A stretch of DNA of 64,000 bases, taken from Teretinema zuelzerae. GTDB lineage: Bacteria; Spirochaetota; Spirochaetia; Treponematales; Treponemataceae. Shown in pieces: positions 56,328-63,995 of this stretch; the first letter of the stretch is position 1; the number at the start of each line of letters is the position of its first letter. Below the pieces are notes generated by a model. The model searched no databases. It was given only the letters and a program-made list of their open reading frames with translations, and was not told the DNA's origin. The stretch is taken from NCBI RefSeq assembly GCF_021021555.1, contig NZ_JAINWA010000003.1, positions 1,116,001 to 1,180,000 on the forward strand, read 5' to 3'. Both the position numbers and the translations under genes were made by a program.

Positions 56328-56411
56328 ACTCCTTGCGTCTTTCGGGAACGACTCAGCCCCGGAAACAAATGATGCATAGCGCGGAGTGATAGCCGCGCGA
56401 AGGAGAAACAC

Positions 56412-57116
56412 ATGAGTACGCACATCGGAGCGAAACCCGGAGAAATCGCGGAAGCGATCCTGCTGCCGGGAGACCCCCTCCGGGCGAAGTTCATCGCCGA
56501 AACCTATTTGGAAAATCCTGTCTGCTACAACGAAATACGGGGCATGTACGGCTTTACCGGCACGTACAAGGGCAAAAAAGTGTCCGTTCAGGGAACCGGA
56601 ATGGGACAGCCGTCCCTGTCGATCTATGTCAACGAATTGTTCAGATTTTACGGCGTTCAGAAAGCCGTCCGCGTCGGAACGGCCGGTGCGGTCCATGACT
56701 CGACGAAGCTCCGGGATATCGTAATCGCCATGAGCGCCTGCACCGATTCGGCTCTCAACACCCACCGCTTCGAGGGCCGCCATTTCGCTCCCACCGCAAG
56801 CTGGAACCTGGTGAAAAAATCCTGGGACGCCGCCGCCGCGAAGGGAATCACGCCTCTGGTTGGTTCGGTCGCGTCTTCCGACATGTTCTACGACGACGAT
56901 TCCTTCTGGAAACGCTGGGCACAGTACGGAGTTCTCGCGATAGAAATGGAAGCGGCCGAGCTCTATACCCTCGCCGCCCAGTTCAACCGCGAAGCGCTCG
57001 CGATCCTGACGATTTCCGACCATATCGCAAAGGGAACCGCGACGACCGCAGAAGAAAGGCAGACCACCTTCAAATCGATGATGGAAGTCGCGCTGGACGC
57101 GATTACGGCCGACTGA
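56412..57116 (+). CDS. deoD: Purine nucleoside phosphorylase
   Basis: A 234-residue DeoD-type hexameric phosphorylase: [76 protein letters not shown] (the EMEA ribose-binding motif) and [10 protein letters not shown] with the catalytic Asp. It splits purine (deoxy)nucleosides with phosphate, completing the salvage set with adenosine deaminase and PpnP. Confidence 0.97.
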   Translation: MSTHIGAKPGEIAEAILLPGDPLRAKFIAETYLENPVCYNEIRGMYGFTGTYKGKKVSVQGTGMGQPSLSIYVNELFRFYGVQKAVRVGTAGAVHDSTKLRDIVIAMSACTDSALNTHRFEGRHFAPTASWNLVKKSWDAAAAKGITPLVGSVASSDMFYDDDSFWKRWAQYGVLAIEMEAAELYTLAAQFNREALAILTISDHIAKGTATTAEERQTTFKSMMEVALDAITAD

Positions 57117-57121
57117 CGGAC

Positions 57122-57337
57122 ATGACCGAACTTCAGCCGACTGAAATCGAGCTGACGAACAGGAAAAAGCCCTCTGCCGGCAAACCGCGGAAGCGGGTTA
57201 TTTTCCTGGTCTCCGTCCTCGTGATCATACTTATTGTAACTGTATTGACGGGCATCCTGGCCAACCAGGCGTCCCGCGATCCGTCCATCGTTCAACCGGG
57301 AGAGCTTCCCGTGGCGGAAACGCCGATCGCGCCCTGA
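57122..57337 (+). CDS. Small single-span membrane protein
   Basis: 71 residues: a polar, basic N-terminal half, one membrane segment (VIFLVSVLVIILIVTVLTGI, about 27-46) and a short proline-rich outer tail. Starts 5 nt after deoD, so probably co-transcribed. Function unknown; the ORF is short but the arrangement is protein-like. Confidence 0.55.
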   Translation: MTELQPTEIELTNRKKPSAGKPRKRVIFLVSVLVIILIVTVLTGILANQASRDPSIVQPGELPVAETPIAP

Positions 57338-57338
57338 C

Positions 57339-57367
57339 TTGACAGCTTCCGCCGATTCCTATATATT
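57339..57367 (+). promoter_or_regulatory. tRNA-Leu promoter
   Basis: TTGACA (57339-57344), 17 nt, TATATT (57362-57367), near-consensus. The tRNA begins at 57395. Confidence 0.75.
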
Positions 57368-57394
57368 CGATTTTGCCCTGTAACGCAGGGCGAT

Positions 57395-57478
57395 CCCCGG
57401 ATGGTGGAATTGGTAGACACGCTAGTTTCAGGTACTAGTGCTCTCACGGGCATGGAAGTTCAAGTCTTCTTCCGGGGA
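57395..57478 (+). tRNA. tRNA-Leu (anticodon CAG)
   Basis: Acceptor stem CCCCGGA (57395-57401) pairs with TCCGGGG (57471-57477), discriminator A. D-arm GGTGGAATTGGTAGACAC, anticodon stem CTAGT/ACTAG with loop TTCAGGT giving CAG, a long variable arm (TGCTCTCACGGGCA) as expected for leucine, and TTCAAGT in the T-loop. CCA is not encoded. This tRNA is the likely chromosomal target of the neighbouring integrase. Confidence 0.95.
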
Positions 57479-57481
57479 CTC

Positions 57482-57517
57482 AGGCAAATCCTTATGGTAT
57501 AAGGGTTTGCCTTTTTT
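57482..57517 (+). terminator. Terminator after tRNA-Leu
   Basis: AGGCAAATCCTTA (57482-57494) pairs with TAAGGGTTTGCCT (57500-57512), 13 bp with one G-T pair, then a T run. It lies between the tRNA and the integrase. Confidence 0.9.
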
Positions 57518-57551
57518 ATTTCCCAAGCCCTAAAAGCTTCGGAAATGCCAC

Positions 57552-57580
57552 TGTCAGATAGAATGTCAGATGGACTGACG
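57552..57580. repeat. Short repeats before the integrase
   Basis: TGTCAGAT occurs at 57552-57559 and 57564-57571 (12-bp period), followed by CTGAC as the inverse of GTCAG. Such spaced repeats near an attachment site could bind the recombinase or an excisionase; this is inference. Confidence 0.4.
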
Positions 57581-57591
57581 AGGTATCTTTC

Positions 57592-58815
57592 GTGTGGCAT
57601 ACTCCCTTTTCCCTGTACCGCCGCCGCGTTTCCTACAGCCGAAAGCGCTCCTTTTACGTTCAATTTTGGGATCCCGAAAAAGGATCCTATCGTACCGGCG
57701 TATCCATACGCCAAATCGCAGTCAGAATGAATCTCGATCCCGACGAATGGGACATCGCAAGCCCTGCCGGTGCCCGCGCCGTGGCCACGGAAGCCATCAA
57801 ACGCGGGCTCGTCGCCACCAGGGGCCTCGGAGACCGGAAGGCGGGCGACTACCTCGCCGAGTTCTGGGACTGGGATACCAGCCCGTACATCAAGGGACGA
57901 CTCGCCCGAAAGAGCGATGCCCTTGGCAGAACCTACTGCCGAACCTGCAAGAGCTGGGTGGTCAGGTACTTCAATCCCTCCCTGGGAGAGCTGAAGCTCT
58001 CCCAGATCACCACGGGCAAGCTCGAAAGCTGGTTCATGGGCCTGAAGGACAAGAGTGGGCTGCACCCGCAGACCCTCAACAACATCCTCCAATCCGTCTC
58101 CATCGGCTTCAAGGAAGCCTACCGTCTCGGGATCATCCCCAGAAACCCGGCTGCCTCCATCCGTCCTCTCGGCGCTAAAACCGCCGAAAAGGGTATCCTC
58201 GACACGAAGGAGGTCAAAGCCCTCCTTGCCCTCGATTGGCCCGACGAACGCGGACGCCTCGCCTTTACCCTCGCCCTTATGGCCGGGCTCCGGCTTGGCG
58301 AGATCCAGGCCCTCTGCAAGGAGGACATTATGGACGACCACCTTCTCATTAGTCATTCCTGGGATAAAATGTACGGAATGAAATCCCCGAAAGGCAAGCG
58401 TTCCCGCATCGTGCCGGTACCCGAATCCGTCCTTTCGGAACTTCGGGATTTGGCTGGCAGGAATCCCTGGCTTAACGGGTTCGTCTTCTGGGACGAGAAA
58501 ACGGGAGAAAGACCCCTCGTTACGAGGCGCATCGAGAACTGGTATTACGCCGCCCTTGAGAGAATCGGGATTCCCGGGGATACCGGCGAGAAACCCTCGC
58601 CCAAGAGCAGGCATGGCCGCGCGCTGTATTTCCATGGTCTTCGTCACCTTTGTAACTCCCTACTCCGGGGCGTATTGCCCGACGACAAGCTCAGGGCCGT
58701 CATCGGGCATGCCGACATATCCATGACCCGGCACTACGATCACCTGACCGACGTGGACCGGAAACTCGTGCTTGAAGCCCAGAAAGAGCGTTTCCTGGGC
58801 CTCATGCCGAAATGA
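57592..58815 (+). CDS. Tyrosine recombinase/integrase (copy 1, tRNA-proximal)
   Basis: A 407-residue phage-type integrase. Catalytic set visible: Arg 234 (AGLRLGEIQAL), lysine hairpin region (MKSPKGKRSRIVPVP), His 348 and Arg 351 (FHGLRHLCNSLL), His 373 (IGHADISM) and Tyr 382 (RHYDH). A SAM-like core-binding domain precedes (about 85-185). Starts at GTG 57592 with GAGGT upstream. Placed next to and reading away from tRNA-Leu, the usual arrangement for a tRNA-targeting element. Its base composition is like the host, unlike the following AT-rich genes. Related to copy 2 (shared HSW-K-G-KSPK pattern). Confidence 0.93.
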   Translation: MWHTPFSLYRRRVSYSRKRSFYVQFWDPEKGSYRTGVSIRQIAVRMNLDPDEWDIASPAGARAVATEAIKRGLVATRGLGDRKAGDYLAEFWDWDTSPYIKGRLARKSDALGRTYCRTCKSWVVRYFNPSLGELKLSQITTGKLESWFMGLKDKSGLHPQTLNNILQSVSIGFKEAYRLGIIPRNPAASIRPLGAKTAEKGILDTKEVKALLALDWPDERGRLAFTLALMAGLRLGEIQALCKEDIMDDHLLISHSWDKMYGMKSPKGKRSRIVPVPESVLSELRDLAGRNPWLNGFVFWDEKTGERPLVTRRIENWYYAALERIGIPGDTGEKPSPKSRHGRALYFHGLRHLCNSLLRGVLPDDKLRAVIGHADISMTRHYDHLTDVDRKLVLEAQKERFLGLMPK

Positions 58816-59055
58816 GGGAGAGGGCTGTTTAGTAGACCCTCTCCTACAGCACACGGAATGCTGCAGGAGAGGTGTCGTAAAAAAGACCTACCTCATGATA
58901 GGGTAAGAAATCGAAGTGATAAATCAATAAGCTATTCCCCAAAATTCGTGAGAACCGCTTACCAAGGAAAAAGGTATTGATTGCGAACCTCTCATAAAAC
59001 ACCGAAAATACAGTATGAGAGGTTTGAAACCCCTTTGAAACCCTGAAGTGTAGGA
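58816..59055. other. Non-coding structured region after the integrase
   Basis: No gene seen. Three complementary arms follow the integrase stop: A GGAGAGGG (58817-58824), B CCCTCTCC (58837-58844, extended CCTCTCCTACAGCA to 58851) and C TGCTGCAGGAGAGG (58859-58872). B can pair with A or with C, but not both. A further hairpin with an 11-bp stem AACCTCTCATA/TATGAGAGGTT is at 58986-59024. A short direct repeat TTGAAACCC is at 59024 and 59035. Confidence 0.6.
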
Positions 59056-59406
59056 TTAACCCTCAACCACTTCAACAAAACCTAACGGCATATAGTCAGA
59101 TCCCCAAGGATTGGAATAGACAACCTCCGGAGGCCAAGTGAACCCGTCTTCATCAATATATGAAGCCTTCTCTTGATTCCATTCATAATCGAGATAGTAG
59201 TTCCTCACAGCATTTTCTAGGACCTCCATAGCAGGTTCTTCTATAAGCGGAGGGAGATTAGGGAAAAGCGCAATCAAATTTTTCCATTCCTTAATTGCGT
59301 CTTCCCTAAGATCGGCAGCCCATTTATATCGTCTTGATAACCAAACGAACTGCGAAACCAAGAGAGTAAACTGAACTTGAACCCAAGATTCCATAATACT
59401 GTCCAT
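59056..59406 (-). CDS. Small unknown protein of the element, paralogue A
   Basis: 116 residues, soluble, acidic, no known motif. It shares with the next protein (59508-59900) the pattern FV-LS ... W--L---P--P ... E--E---RNYY, so the two are diverged duplicates. I take ATG 59406 because AAAGGA is well placed for it; an ATG three codons upstream is too close to it. The second half is rich in W, Y, P, D. Function unknown. Confidence 0.65.
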   Translation of the reverse strand: MDSIMESWVQVQFTLLVSQFVWLSRRYKWAADLREDAIKEWKNLIALFPNLPPLIEEPAMEVLENAVRNYYLDYEWNQEKASYIDEDGFTWPPEVVYSNPWGSDYMPLGFVEVVEG

Positions 59407-59507
59407 AAAATCCATCCTTTGAGGCCAAACCTTCTGGCCTCGTACTGCGAATTTGTGATGCGGGGTTATCCACCCCGCTATGCTTTGATATTTAAATCGC
59501 CTACGTA

Positions 59508-59900
59508 TTACTCATCAACATCGTCGTCATCGTCATCTTCGTCGTCATCTTCATCATCTTCAAAATACAAAGGAGGCCTGCACCAGTCGTCTCCCAACAG
59601 GGTAAAAAACGAATCATCCTGAAAACAGATTGAGTCGTCCTCATTCGTTAGTGATGCGTTTGGCTGCGACGCCCCAATGCATAACACAAAATAATTCCTT
59701 AGGGATTTTTCCATAAATTCCCAAGCGCCAATAGGAATCGCCGATGGGATATCGGGATGAAGCTTGTTCAGTTTTTGCCACTGACCATCAGCTATTTCGA
59801 GTAGCTTGTCAGCTAGCTCCTCATTGCCAGATAACCTAACGAACTCCGAAAAATAGCGTACGGCATGGGCCTTCGCCCAACGTCTCATGATCTTCTGCAT
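59508..59900 (-). CDS. Small unknown protein of the element, paralogue B with acidic tail
   Basis: 130 residues. Residues about 18-73 match paralogue A (FVRLSGNEE ... QWQKLNKLHPDIP ... WEFMEKSLRNYF). The last ~18 residues are almost pure Asp/Glu (DDEDDDEDDDDDDVDE), as in DNA-mimic or histone-like-protein-binding proteins; this is only a resemblance. Good Shine-Dalgarno AAGGAG. A GCGGGGT/ACCCCGC hairpin (59460-59478) lies just downstream, in the gap to paralogue A. Confidence 0.65.
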   Translation of the reverse strand: MQKIMRRWAKAHAVRYFSEFVRLSGNEELADKLLEIADGQWQKLNKLHPDIPSAIPIGAWEFMEKSLRNYFVLCIGASQPNASLTNEDDSICFQDDSFFTLLGDDWCRPPLYFEDDEDDDEDDDDDDVDE

Positions 59901-60077
59901 GCATTCACTCCTTAGAGGTCGTTCCTTGTGACCTCACAATGTTAGTCATTCGCGCGTGCGGTCCTATGCCCCGCCCTAATACTTCTCAGCTGTGATAAAA
60001 TCCAGGTTCAAATGAGTAAAGATGTTACTCGCCTTAACCGCAGATCTTCCATTCATTCTCACTGCCAGAAATCGAGG

Positions 60078-60100
60078 GATGCTCTTCTTGGAAGAGCATC
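60078..60100. terminator. Hairpin after integrase copy 2
   Basis: GATGCTCTTC-TTG-GAAGAGCATC, a perfect 10-bp stem with a 3-nt loop, 10 nt past the minus-strand integrase stop. There is no T run, so termination is uncertain. The rest of the ~210-nt gap up to 59901 shows no convincing gene. Confidence 0.5.
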
Positions 60101-60109
60101 TCTCATTCA

Positions 60110-61306
60110 TCACGCAGTTGCCCCCCTTGCCGTGAATGGAATTATCGGGAAAGCTAACTCCTGGGCATCTTTTACCATTCGCAATTCGATGTCTGTGACG
60201 TGATGATAGTGGTCGGTCATTTCGGGGCTACTATGCCCGATGACCTTGCGTAGAGCCTCATTCTGAAGATGCGGTGCCATCATCGAGTTGAAGTAATGCC
60301 GCGTACTATGGAACCGAAGATTTCGTTCCCGTTGTTGTTCTTCGGTTATGCCAATCCCTTGAAGAGCACGATTCAGAGCCCACCTTGGTAATTTGTCGGA
60401 CACGGGCTTTCCCGAATTTGATGAAGCGAAGACGAAAGCATCGTCATTCTTTTCCTGACCGACAAATGACCAGAGCTGATTCCACAGCCATGCCGGAATT
60501 GGTACGGTCCTCGTTTTCCCGCTCTTCGGGGATTTCAGCCCATGCGTCTTCGACCAGGAGTGCGTTATTGCGACGAGATACAGCTCGCCCGTCCCGTTTA
60601 CACGGCATTGAAGATCTCCCTTTTTCAATGCAAGGATCTCCCCCATGCGCATACCCGTATGTATCGCGACCATGAACATAAGCTTACCGATGAGGGATTC
60701 CCATCCTAATGACAACAAGGAATTCACTTCGAACTGCTCAAAGCAGCCTGTAATTTTACGGCGTGCCGCAAAAGCAAGGATATTTTCAGTCGGATCCCGT
60801 TGGATTATCCATTGCGTTGCAGCGTACCGAAGTGGCTTTGTCAGGGACGCAAAAATCGCGTTGATCGTTTGTGGCGTTAGCTTTGGATATTTGTCACGAA
60901 GTTCCCGTTGGACTCTCCTTAACCAAAACGGCGTGACCTCAGCCAGGATGATGTCGTCACCGATAATCCTTTTTAGGTACCGAGCGAAGTAACTTCTCGT
61001 TGCCCGTATATGGTCCGACAAGAAGGCATTCTCATCCCGTTCCCTTTTTTCGGCGTACCATGATGAGTTCTCTTCTCCATAAAACCACTCAACGTAACGT
61101 CCGACGGGCATCTTTGCGGTAATTACCGTCATGCGCTGTTCATCGAGAAACTGCCTATACGCACGAGCCGCAACCTTTTCAGCTTCTGACCTATTTCTGG
61201 CACCTGTTGAACGGGCTTTCATCTCCTTTCCGGTGATGGGATCAAAGAAAATGTAATAATAGACTCCGTTACTCCGGCGGTAGATACGGTATTTTCGAAG
61301 TATCAT
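60110..61306 (-). CDS. Tyrosine recombinase/integrase (copy 2)
   Basis: A 398-residue phage-type recombinase with the full catalytic set: Arg 220 (HTGMRMGEILAL), lysine hairpin (LKSPKSGKTRTVPIP), His 333 and Arg 336 (FHSTRHYFNSMM), His 358 (IGHSSPEMT), Tyr 367 (DHYHHV). N-terminal DNA-binding part RKYRIYRRSNGVYYYIFFDP. It overlaps the upstream 213-residue gene by 4 nt and ends the minus-strand operon. Clearly homologous to copy 1 but diverged and of different base composition. Confidence 0.93.
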   Translation of the reverse strand: MILRKYRIYRRSNGVYYYIFFDPITGKEMKARSTGARNRSEAEKVAARAYRQFLDEQRMTVITAKMPVGRYVEWFYGEENSSWYAEKRERDENAFLSDHIRATRSYFARYLKRIIGDDIILAEVTPFWLRRVQRELRDKYPKLTPQTINAIFASLTKPLRYAATQWIIQRDPTENILAFAARRKITGCFEQFEVNSLLSLGWESLIGKLMFMVAIHTGMRMGEILALKKGDLQCRVNGTGELYLVAITHSWSKTHGLKSPKSGKTRTVPIPAWLWNQLWSFVGQEKNDDAFVFASSNSGKPVSDKLPRWALNRALQGIGITEEQQRERNLRFHSTRHYFNSMMAPHLQNEALRKVIGHSSPEMTDHYHHVTDIELRMVKDAQELAFPIIPFTARGATA

Positions 61307-61944
61307 AGTACGTCCTCGTTGCTCCTTTCGTTCATAAGGTACATCGCCAGCATTACCTGACTCGCAGGGTTGGCATTTTGTAGGGTTAACGCCTTCTTTT
61401 CAGTCATCTCCTCAAATGCGGAAACGATGAAGGGGTTTGCAAAATCTCGGAAGGCTTCCACAGACGCAATCGAATCTTCACCTGTCTTGATACGATCCAA
61501 AGACTCAAGCAGGACGTCAAAACTCTTTAGGAAATCTCGCACCGCCGGTACATGCAGCCAGAAAATTAACAGGTCCTTTACGTAGACATTCGGATACCCA
61601 TAACCCCGGGAGGATCGATTTTCAGGATGTGCAGCTCCGAGGTACTCATCCATTACCTTCCTGAAGTCCTTGATAGTGAGAACCTTGATTTGAAGAAAAA
61701 TCTCATGATCGCTCATCAAATTTCCATCATCGTCGTACGCGTAACCGAACTCTATAGCCAGATGCCGATAAATGAGCTTTGTCGATCTCACGTACGCATC
61801 GTACAGCTGGAAAATAGTCTTTGGCTGAGTGCTTCTCCCAAGCGGTGAAGTACCCGAAACGCATAGGTACACAAGAAAAAAGAGACCAGAATTCCTTATC
61901 AAGAACAGGAATTCTTCGTAATGAACCATAAGGGCTGTTCTCAT
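61303..61944 (-). CDS. Unknown protein of the element, upstream of integrase copy 2
   Basis: 213 residues, mostly helical, soluble apart from one hydrophobic stretch near the start (FLFLIRNSGLFFLVYLCVS). I do not recognise it. Its stop overlaps the integrase start (ATGA), so it is made together with the recombinase and could be an accessory recombination or helicase-loading factor; inferred from position only. Shine-Dalgarno GGAGTGA. Confidence 0.65.
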   Translation of the reverse strand: MRTALMVHYEEFLFLIRNSGLFFLVYLCVSGTSPLGRSTQPKTIFQLYDAYVRSTKLIYRHLAIEFGYAYDDDGNLMSDHEIFLQIKVLTIKDFRKVMDEYLGAAHPENRSSRGYGYPNVYVKDLLIFWLHVPAVRDFLKSFDVLLESLDRIKTGEDSIASVEAFRDFANPFIVSAFEEMTEKKALTLQNANPASQVMLAMYLMNERSNEDVL

Positions 61945-61990
61945 ACAACTTCACTCCATATCGCATTTCGCAGGCTGTACGTATTACGAA

Positions 61991-63091
61991 TCATGACAGC
62001 CTCCCGTTTATTGCAGCCGTCGCGTAGTTCTGGATGAGCCAAGTAAAATAGATATCCAGATTCTCCTGCGTCGCAAGCCTTGACTCGAAGAAAAAATCCC
62101 GTTGATCTTTCTGGATTACTTTTCGGAAGGGAATATAGAAGGTTCTGTCAGAAATCGTCGATTCAGTTCCGTACTGCGGTTTCAAAGGATAGTTAGAATC
62201 ACAAAAGAATTTGCACTGCGGATAAAACAGACGAAGCGAGTGAGTAACGAATGGATTCACTATTCCATCCCGGCCGGTAACTCTCTTGATAGCTGCCTCA
62301 TTGAAAATCGAATCCTTCCCTAGCTCATCGATTCTCAAAAACCGAATACCTGAGCTTGTAAAGAGTTCCTTTGCCAAACGTTCTTCTTTTGATGGATGAA
62401 ACCAATCGGGAGGAAATGTTGCGGAATAAGATCCGAACATCTTTTCGATAAGCTTGAATACCGTGCTTTTCCCAGCATTCTTTGGCCCCACGATACTCAC
62501 AAACATCTTCAGAGTTTGCCAACCAATGAGACAGGTAGCAAAGAAAAAATGCAGGAGGTTTGACGTTGCTTCATCCCCTACGCATGAATCGATATAGTCC
62601 TTGATGGCTATAGTTCTAAGCCCCAAGTATTCAGATTCGAATTTCGCTCCTGTTTGGTACGTCAAACGATGAGCGATATAACGTCCGCTATCATGGATCC
62701 ATTTATCCAGTCTACTTAGCGGGTCCTCGCCCCTTTCCAAAAGATTCATGAAGGCAGCAAAATTAAGTACCTTACGATTGGGCATCACTAGGAGGTGTTC
62801 AGACATGTAATTCATGAACTCAACCCGCAATTCAGGAAATTGCGCTAGGAGATCCGTCGGATTCCGTGGGACGGATCCTCCAGTACAGATAACGGCTTCC
62901 CTTAGAATAGTGAAGAGAACCCCCATACCAATCAAGAAATAGAGTCCGAATAAAATATGGAAGGCACGGTAACGGCCACCGCCATCTTGGGTATAGGCAT
63001 AATTGTTCGGATTCATATCTTGATTTCCCTTTTCATCCTGAGGGATAAAATTGGGAACAGGTAACCCCTCTTCCATTTCATGCCGGTACAT
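61991..63091 (-). CDS. Phage/plasmid SF3 helicase (D5/P4 primase C-terminal type)
   Basis: A 366-residue protein. Walker A VGPKNAGKSTVFKLI (201-215), Walker B-like RFLRIDELGKDS (250-261), the SF3 C motif FFCDSNYPLKP (296-305) and an Arg in SDRTFYIPF (about 316). The N-terminal ~100 residues include two hydrophobic stretches. No primase/polymerase domain is present, unlike full P4-type alpha proteins. It should unwind DNA for replication of the element. ATG 63091 has strong Shine-Dalgarno GGGAGGTGAT; the frame is open 16 codons further upstream. Overlaps the previous gene end by 14 nt. Confidence 0.85.
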   Translation of the reverse strand: MYRHEMEEGLPVPNFIPQDEKGNQDMNPNNYAYTQDGGGRYRAFHILFGLYFLIGMGVLFTILREAVICTGGSVPRNPTDLLAQFPELRVEFMNYMSEHLLVMPNRKVLNFAAFMNLLERGEDPLSRLDKWIHDSGRYIAHRLTYQTGAKFESEYLGLRTIAIKDYIDSCVGDEATSNLLHFFFATCLIGWQTLKMFVSIVGPKNAGKSTVFKLIEKMFGSYSATFPPDWFHPSKEERLAKELFTSSGIRFLRIDELGKDSIFNEAAIKRVTGRDGIVNPFVTHSLRLFYPQCKFFCDSNYPLKPQYGTESTISDRTFYIPFRKVIQKDQRDFFFESRLATQENLDIYFTWLIQNYATAAINGRLS

Positions 63092-63404
63092 TATCACCTC
63101 CCTCATAATCATCAAAATCGGAAGGCTCATATCCAGCAAATGAACAGCAGGGTTTTACCAGCTCGAGTACGAGATTGGATCGAGAGGACTGTGCGGGAGT
63201 AGTTTCGATAAGAAAATTCTCGGCACCAAATCTTTCGCCAAACTCATGGGAAACTTGCACTGGCCTCACATATAAAACGAGATTGGGCGTGATGGGAAAA
63301 TTGTGATGTTTTACCGAGTAGAAAACACGGAAAACCCTAGATCGCTTGTAACAGCGATACACGCGAACACGCATAGACAATTTCTGGAATAGGGTACGTA
63401 TCAT
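63078..63404 (-). CDS. Small unknown protein of the element
   Basis: 108 residues. Basic first half (MIRTLFQKLSMRVRVYRCYK), then mixed, ending acidic (PSDFDDYEGGDNVPA). No recognised motif. Strong Shine-Dalgarno AAGGAGGTG selects ATG 63404. First gene of the operon that continues with the helicase. Could be a DNA-binding replication accessory, but that is only a guess from charge and place. Confidence 0.6.
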   Translation of the reverse strand: MIRTLFQKLSMRVRVYRCYKRSRVFRVFYSVKHHNFPITPNLVLYVRPVQVSHEFGERFGAENFLIETTPAQSSRSNLVLELVKPCCSFAGYEPSDFDDYEGGDNVPA

Positions 63405-63653
63405 GTACACCTCCTTGGCCACTAATCTGGCGCAAAAGGCGCACCTCAAGAAATTGAGATTGATCAGATTTATCGAAGCACTGAGTCTCTTGATTACTAT
63501 TTTTTTTGGAATTTGGAAAAATCTATAATGTAAAAATAAAGTATTGTATTATATATATTTAAGTAACAATTCAATTTAAAATTGAGAAAGGCTCTTTCAG
63601 TTTTTACTTCTTCGAAAGAGCCTTCCTGAAAAAAGATTTTATCTTTTTATTTC
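63405..63653. other. AT-rich non-coding region
   Basis: No gene seen. 63481-63600 is very AT-rich (runs of T and a TATATATATT stretch at 63549-63558) and contains the palindrome CAATTTAAAATTG nearby. Promoter-like hexamers for the minus strand are abundant, so the helicase operon promoter probably lies here. An origin of replication for the element is also possible next to its helicase. Confidence 0.45.
63588..63624. terminator. Terminator-like hairpin after the last gene
   Basis: AAGGCTCTTTC (63588-63598) pairs perfectly with GAAAGAGCCTT (63614-63624), 15-nt loop. It lies about 30 nt past the minus-strand stop at 63654; only a modest T content follows. Confidence 0.55.
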
Positions 63654-63995
63654 TCAAGTCTTCTTTTTAGTGTCTTTTGTGGGTAGGTGCGGCAGTACAA
63701 GTTGCAAGAAATCTCGTGTTTCATCTTGATCATCATGTCTGACCGAATGTATAGATTTTACTGTACAACTAAACTCAGTGGACTCAAATAAATCACCCCA
63801 GAAAGAATCAGGCATCCGTTTTTCAGACAGTGAATTTAATAAACTAATTACCCTTATAAAAGCTTTCTCTGAAAATTCCGGTTTTATCTTGATGCGAGGT
63901 CCATTATTGGAAGCTGTAATCTTTTGAATTACATCTTCATACGATTGAAGTTTTTGTGGGAGCGTAATTTTAATGAACTCGAGATACGGGTTCAT
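63654..63995 (-). CDS. Unknown protein at window edge
   Basis: 113 residues, soluble, lysine-rich at the end (PTKDTKKKT). No known motif. AGGAT precedes the ATG within the 5 remaining bases, so the start may be right, but a longer form beginning outside the window is possible. Confidence 0.5.
   Translation of the reverse strand: MNPYLEFIKITLPQKLQSYEDVIQKITASNNGPRIKIKPEFSEKAFIRVISLLNSLSEKRMPDSFWGDLFESTEFSCTVKSIHSVRHDDQDETRDFLQLVLPHLPTKDTKKKT

Noticed and set aside
59995-60020. Duplicated tRNA-Leu 3' end as right attachment site (GGTTCAAATG near 60007)
   Set aside because: Only a generic T-loop-like stretch; neighbouring bases do not match the tRNA end, so it is not an att repeat.
60012-60203. 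63-codon plus-strand ORF at the end of integrase copy 2
   Set aside because: No Shine-Dalgarno, overlaps the integrase in antisense and contains the hairpin at 60078; not protein-like.
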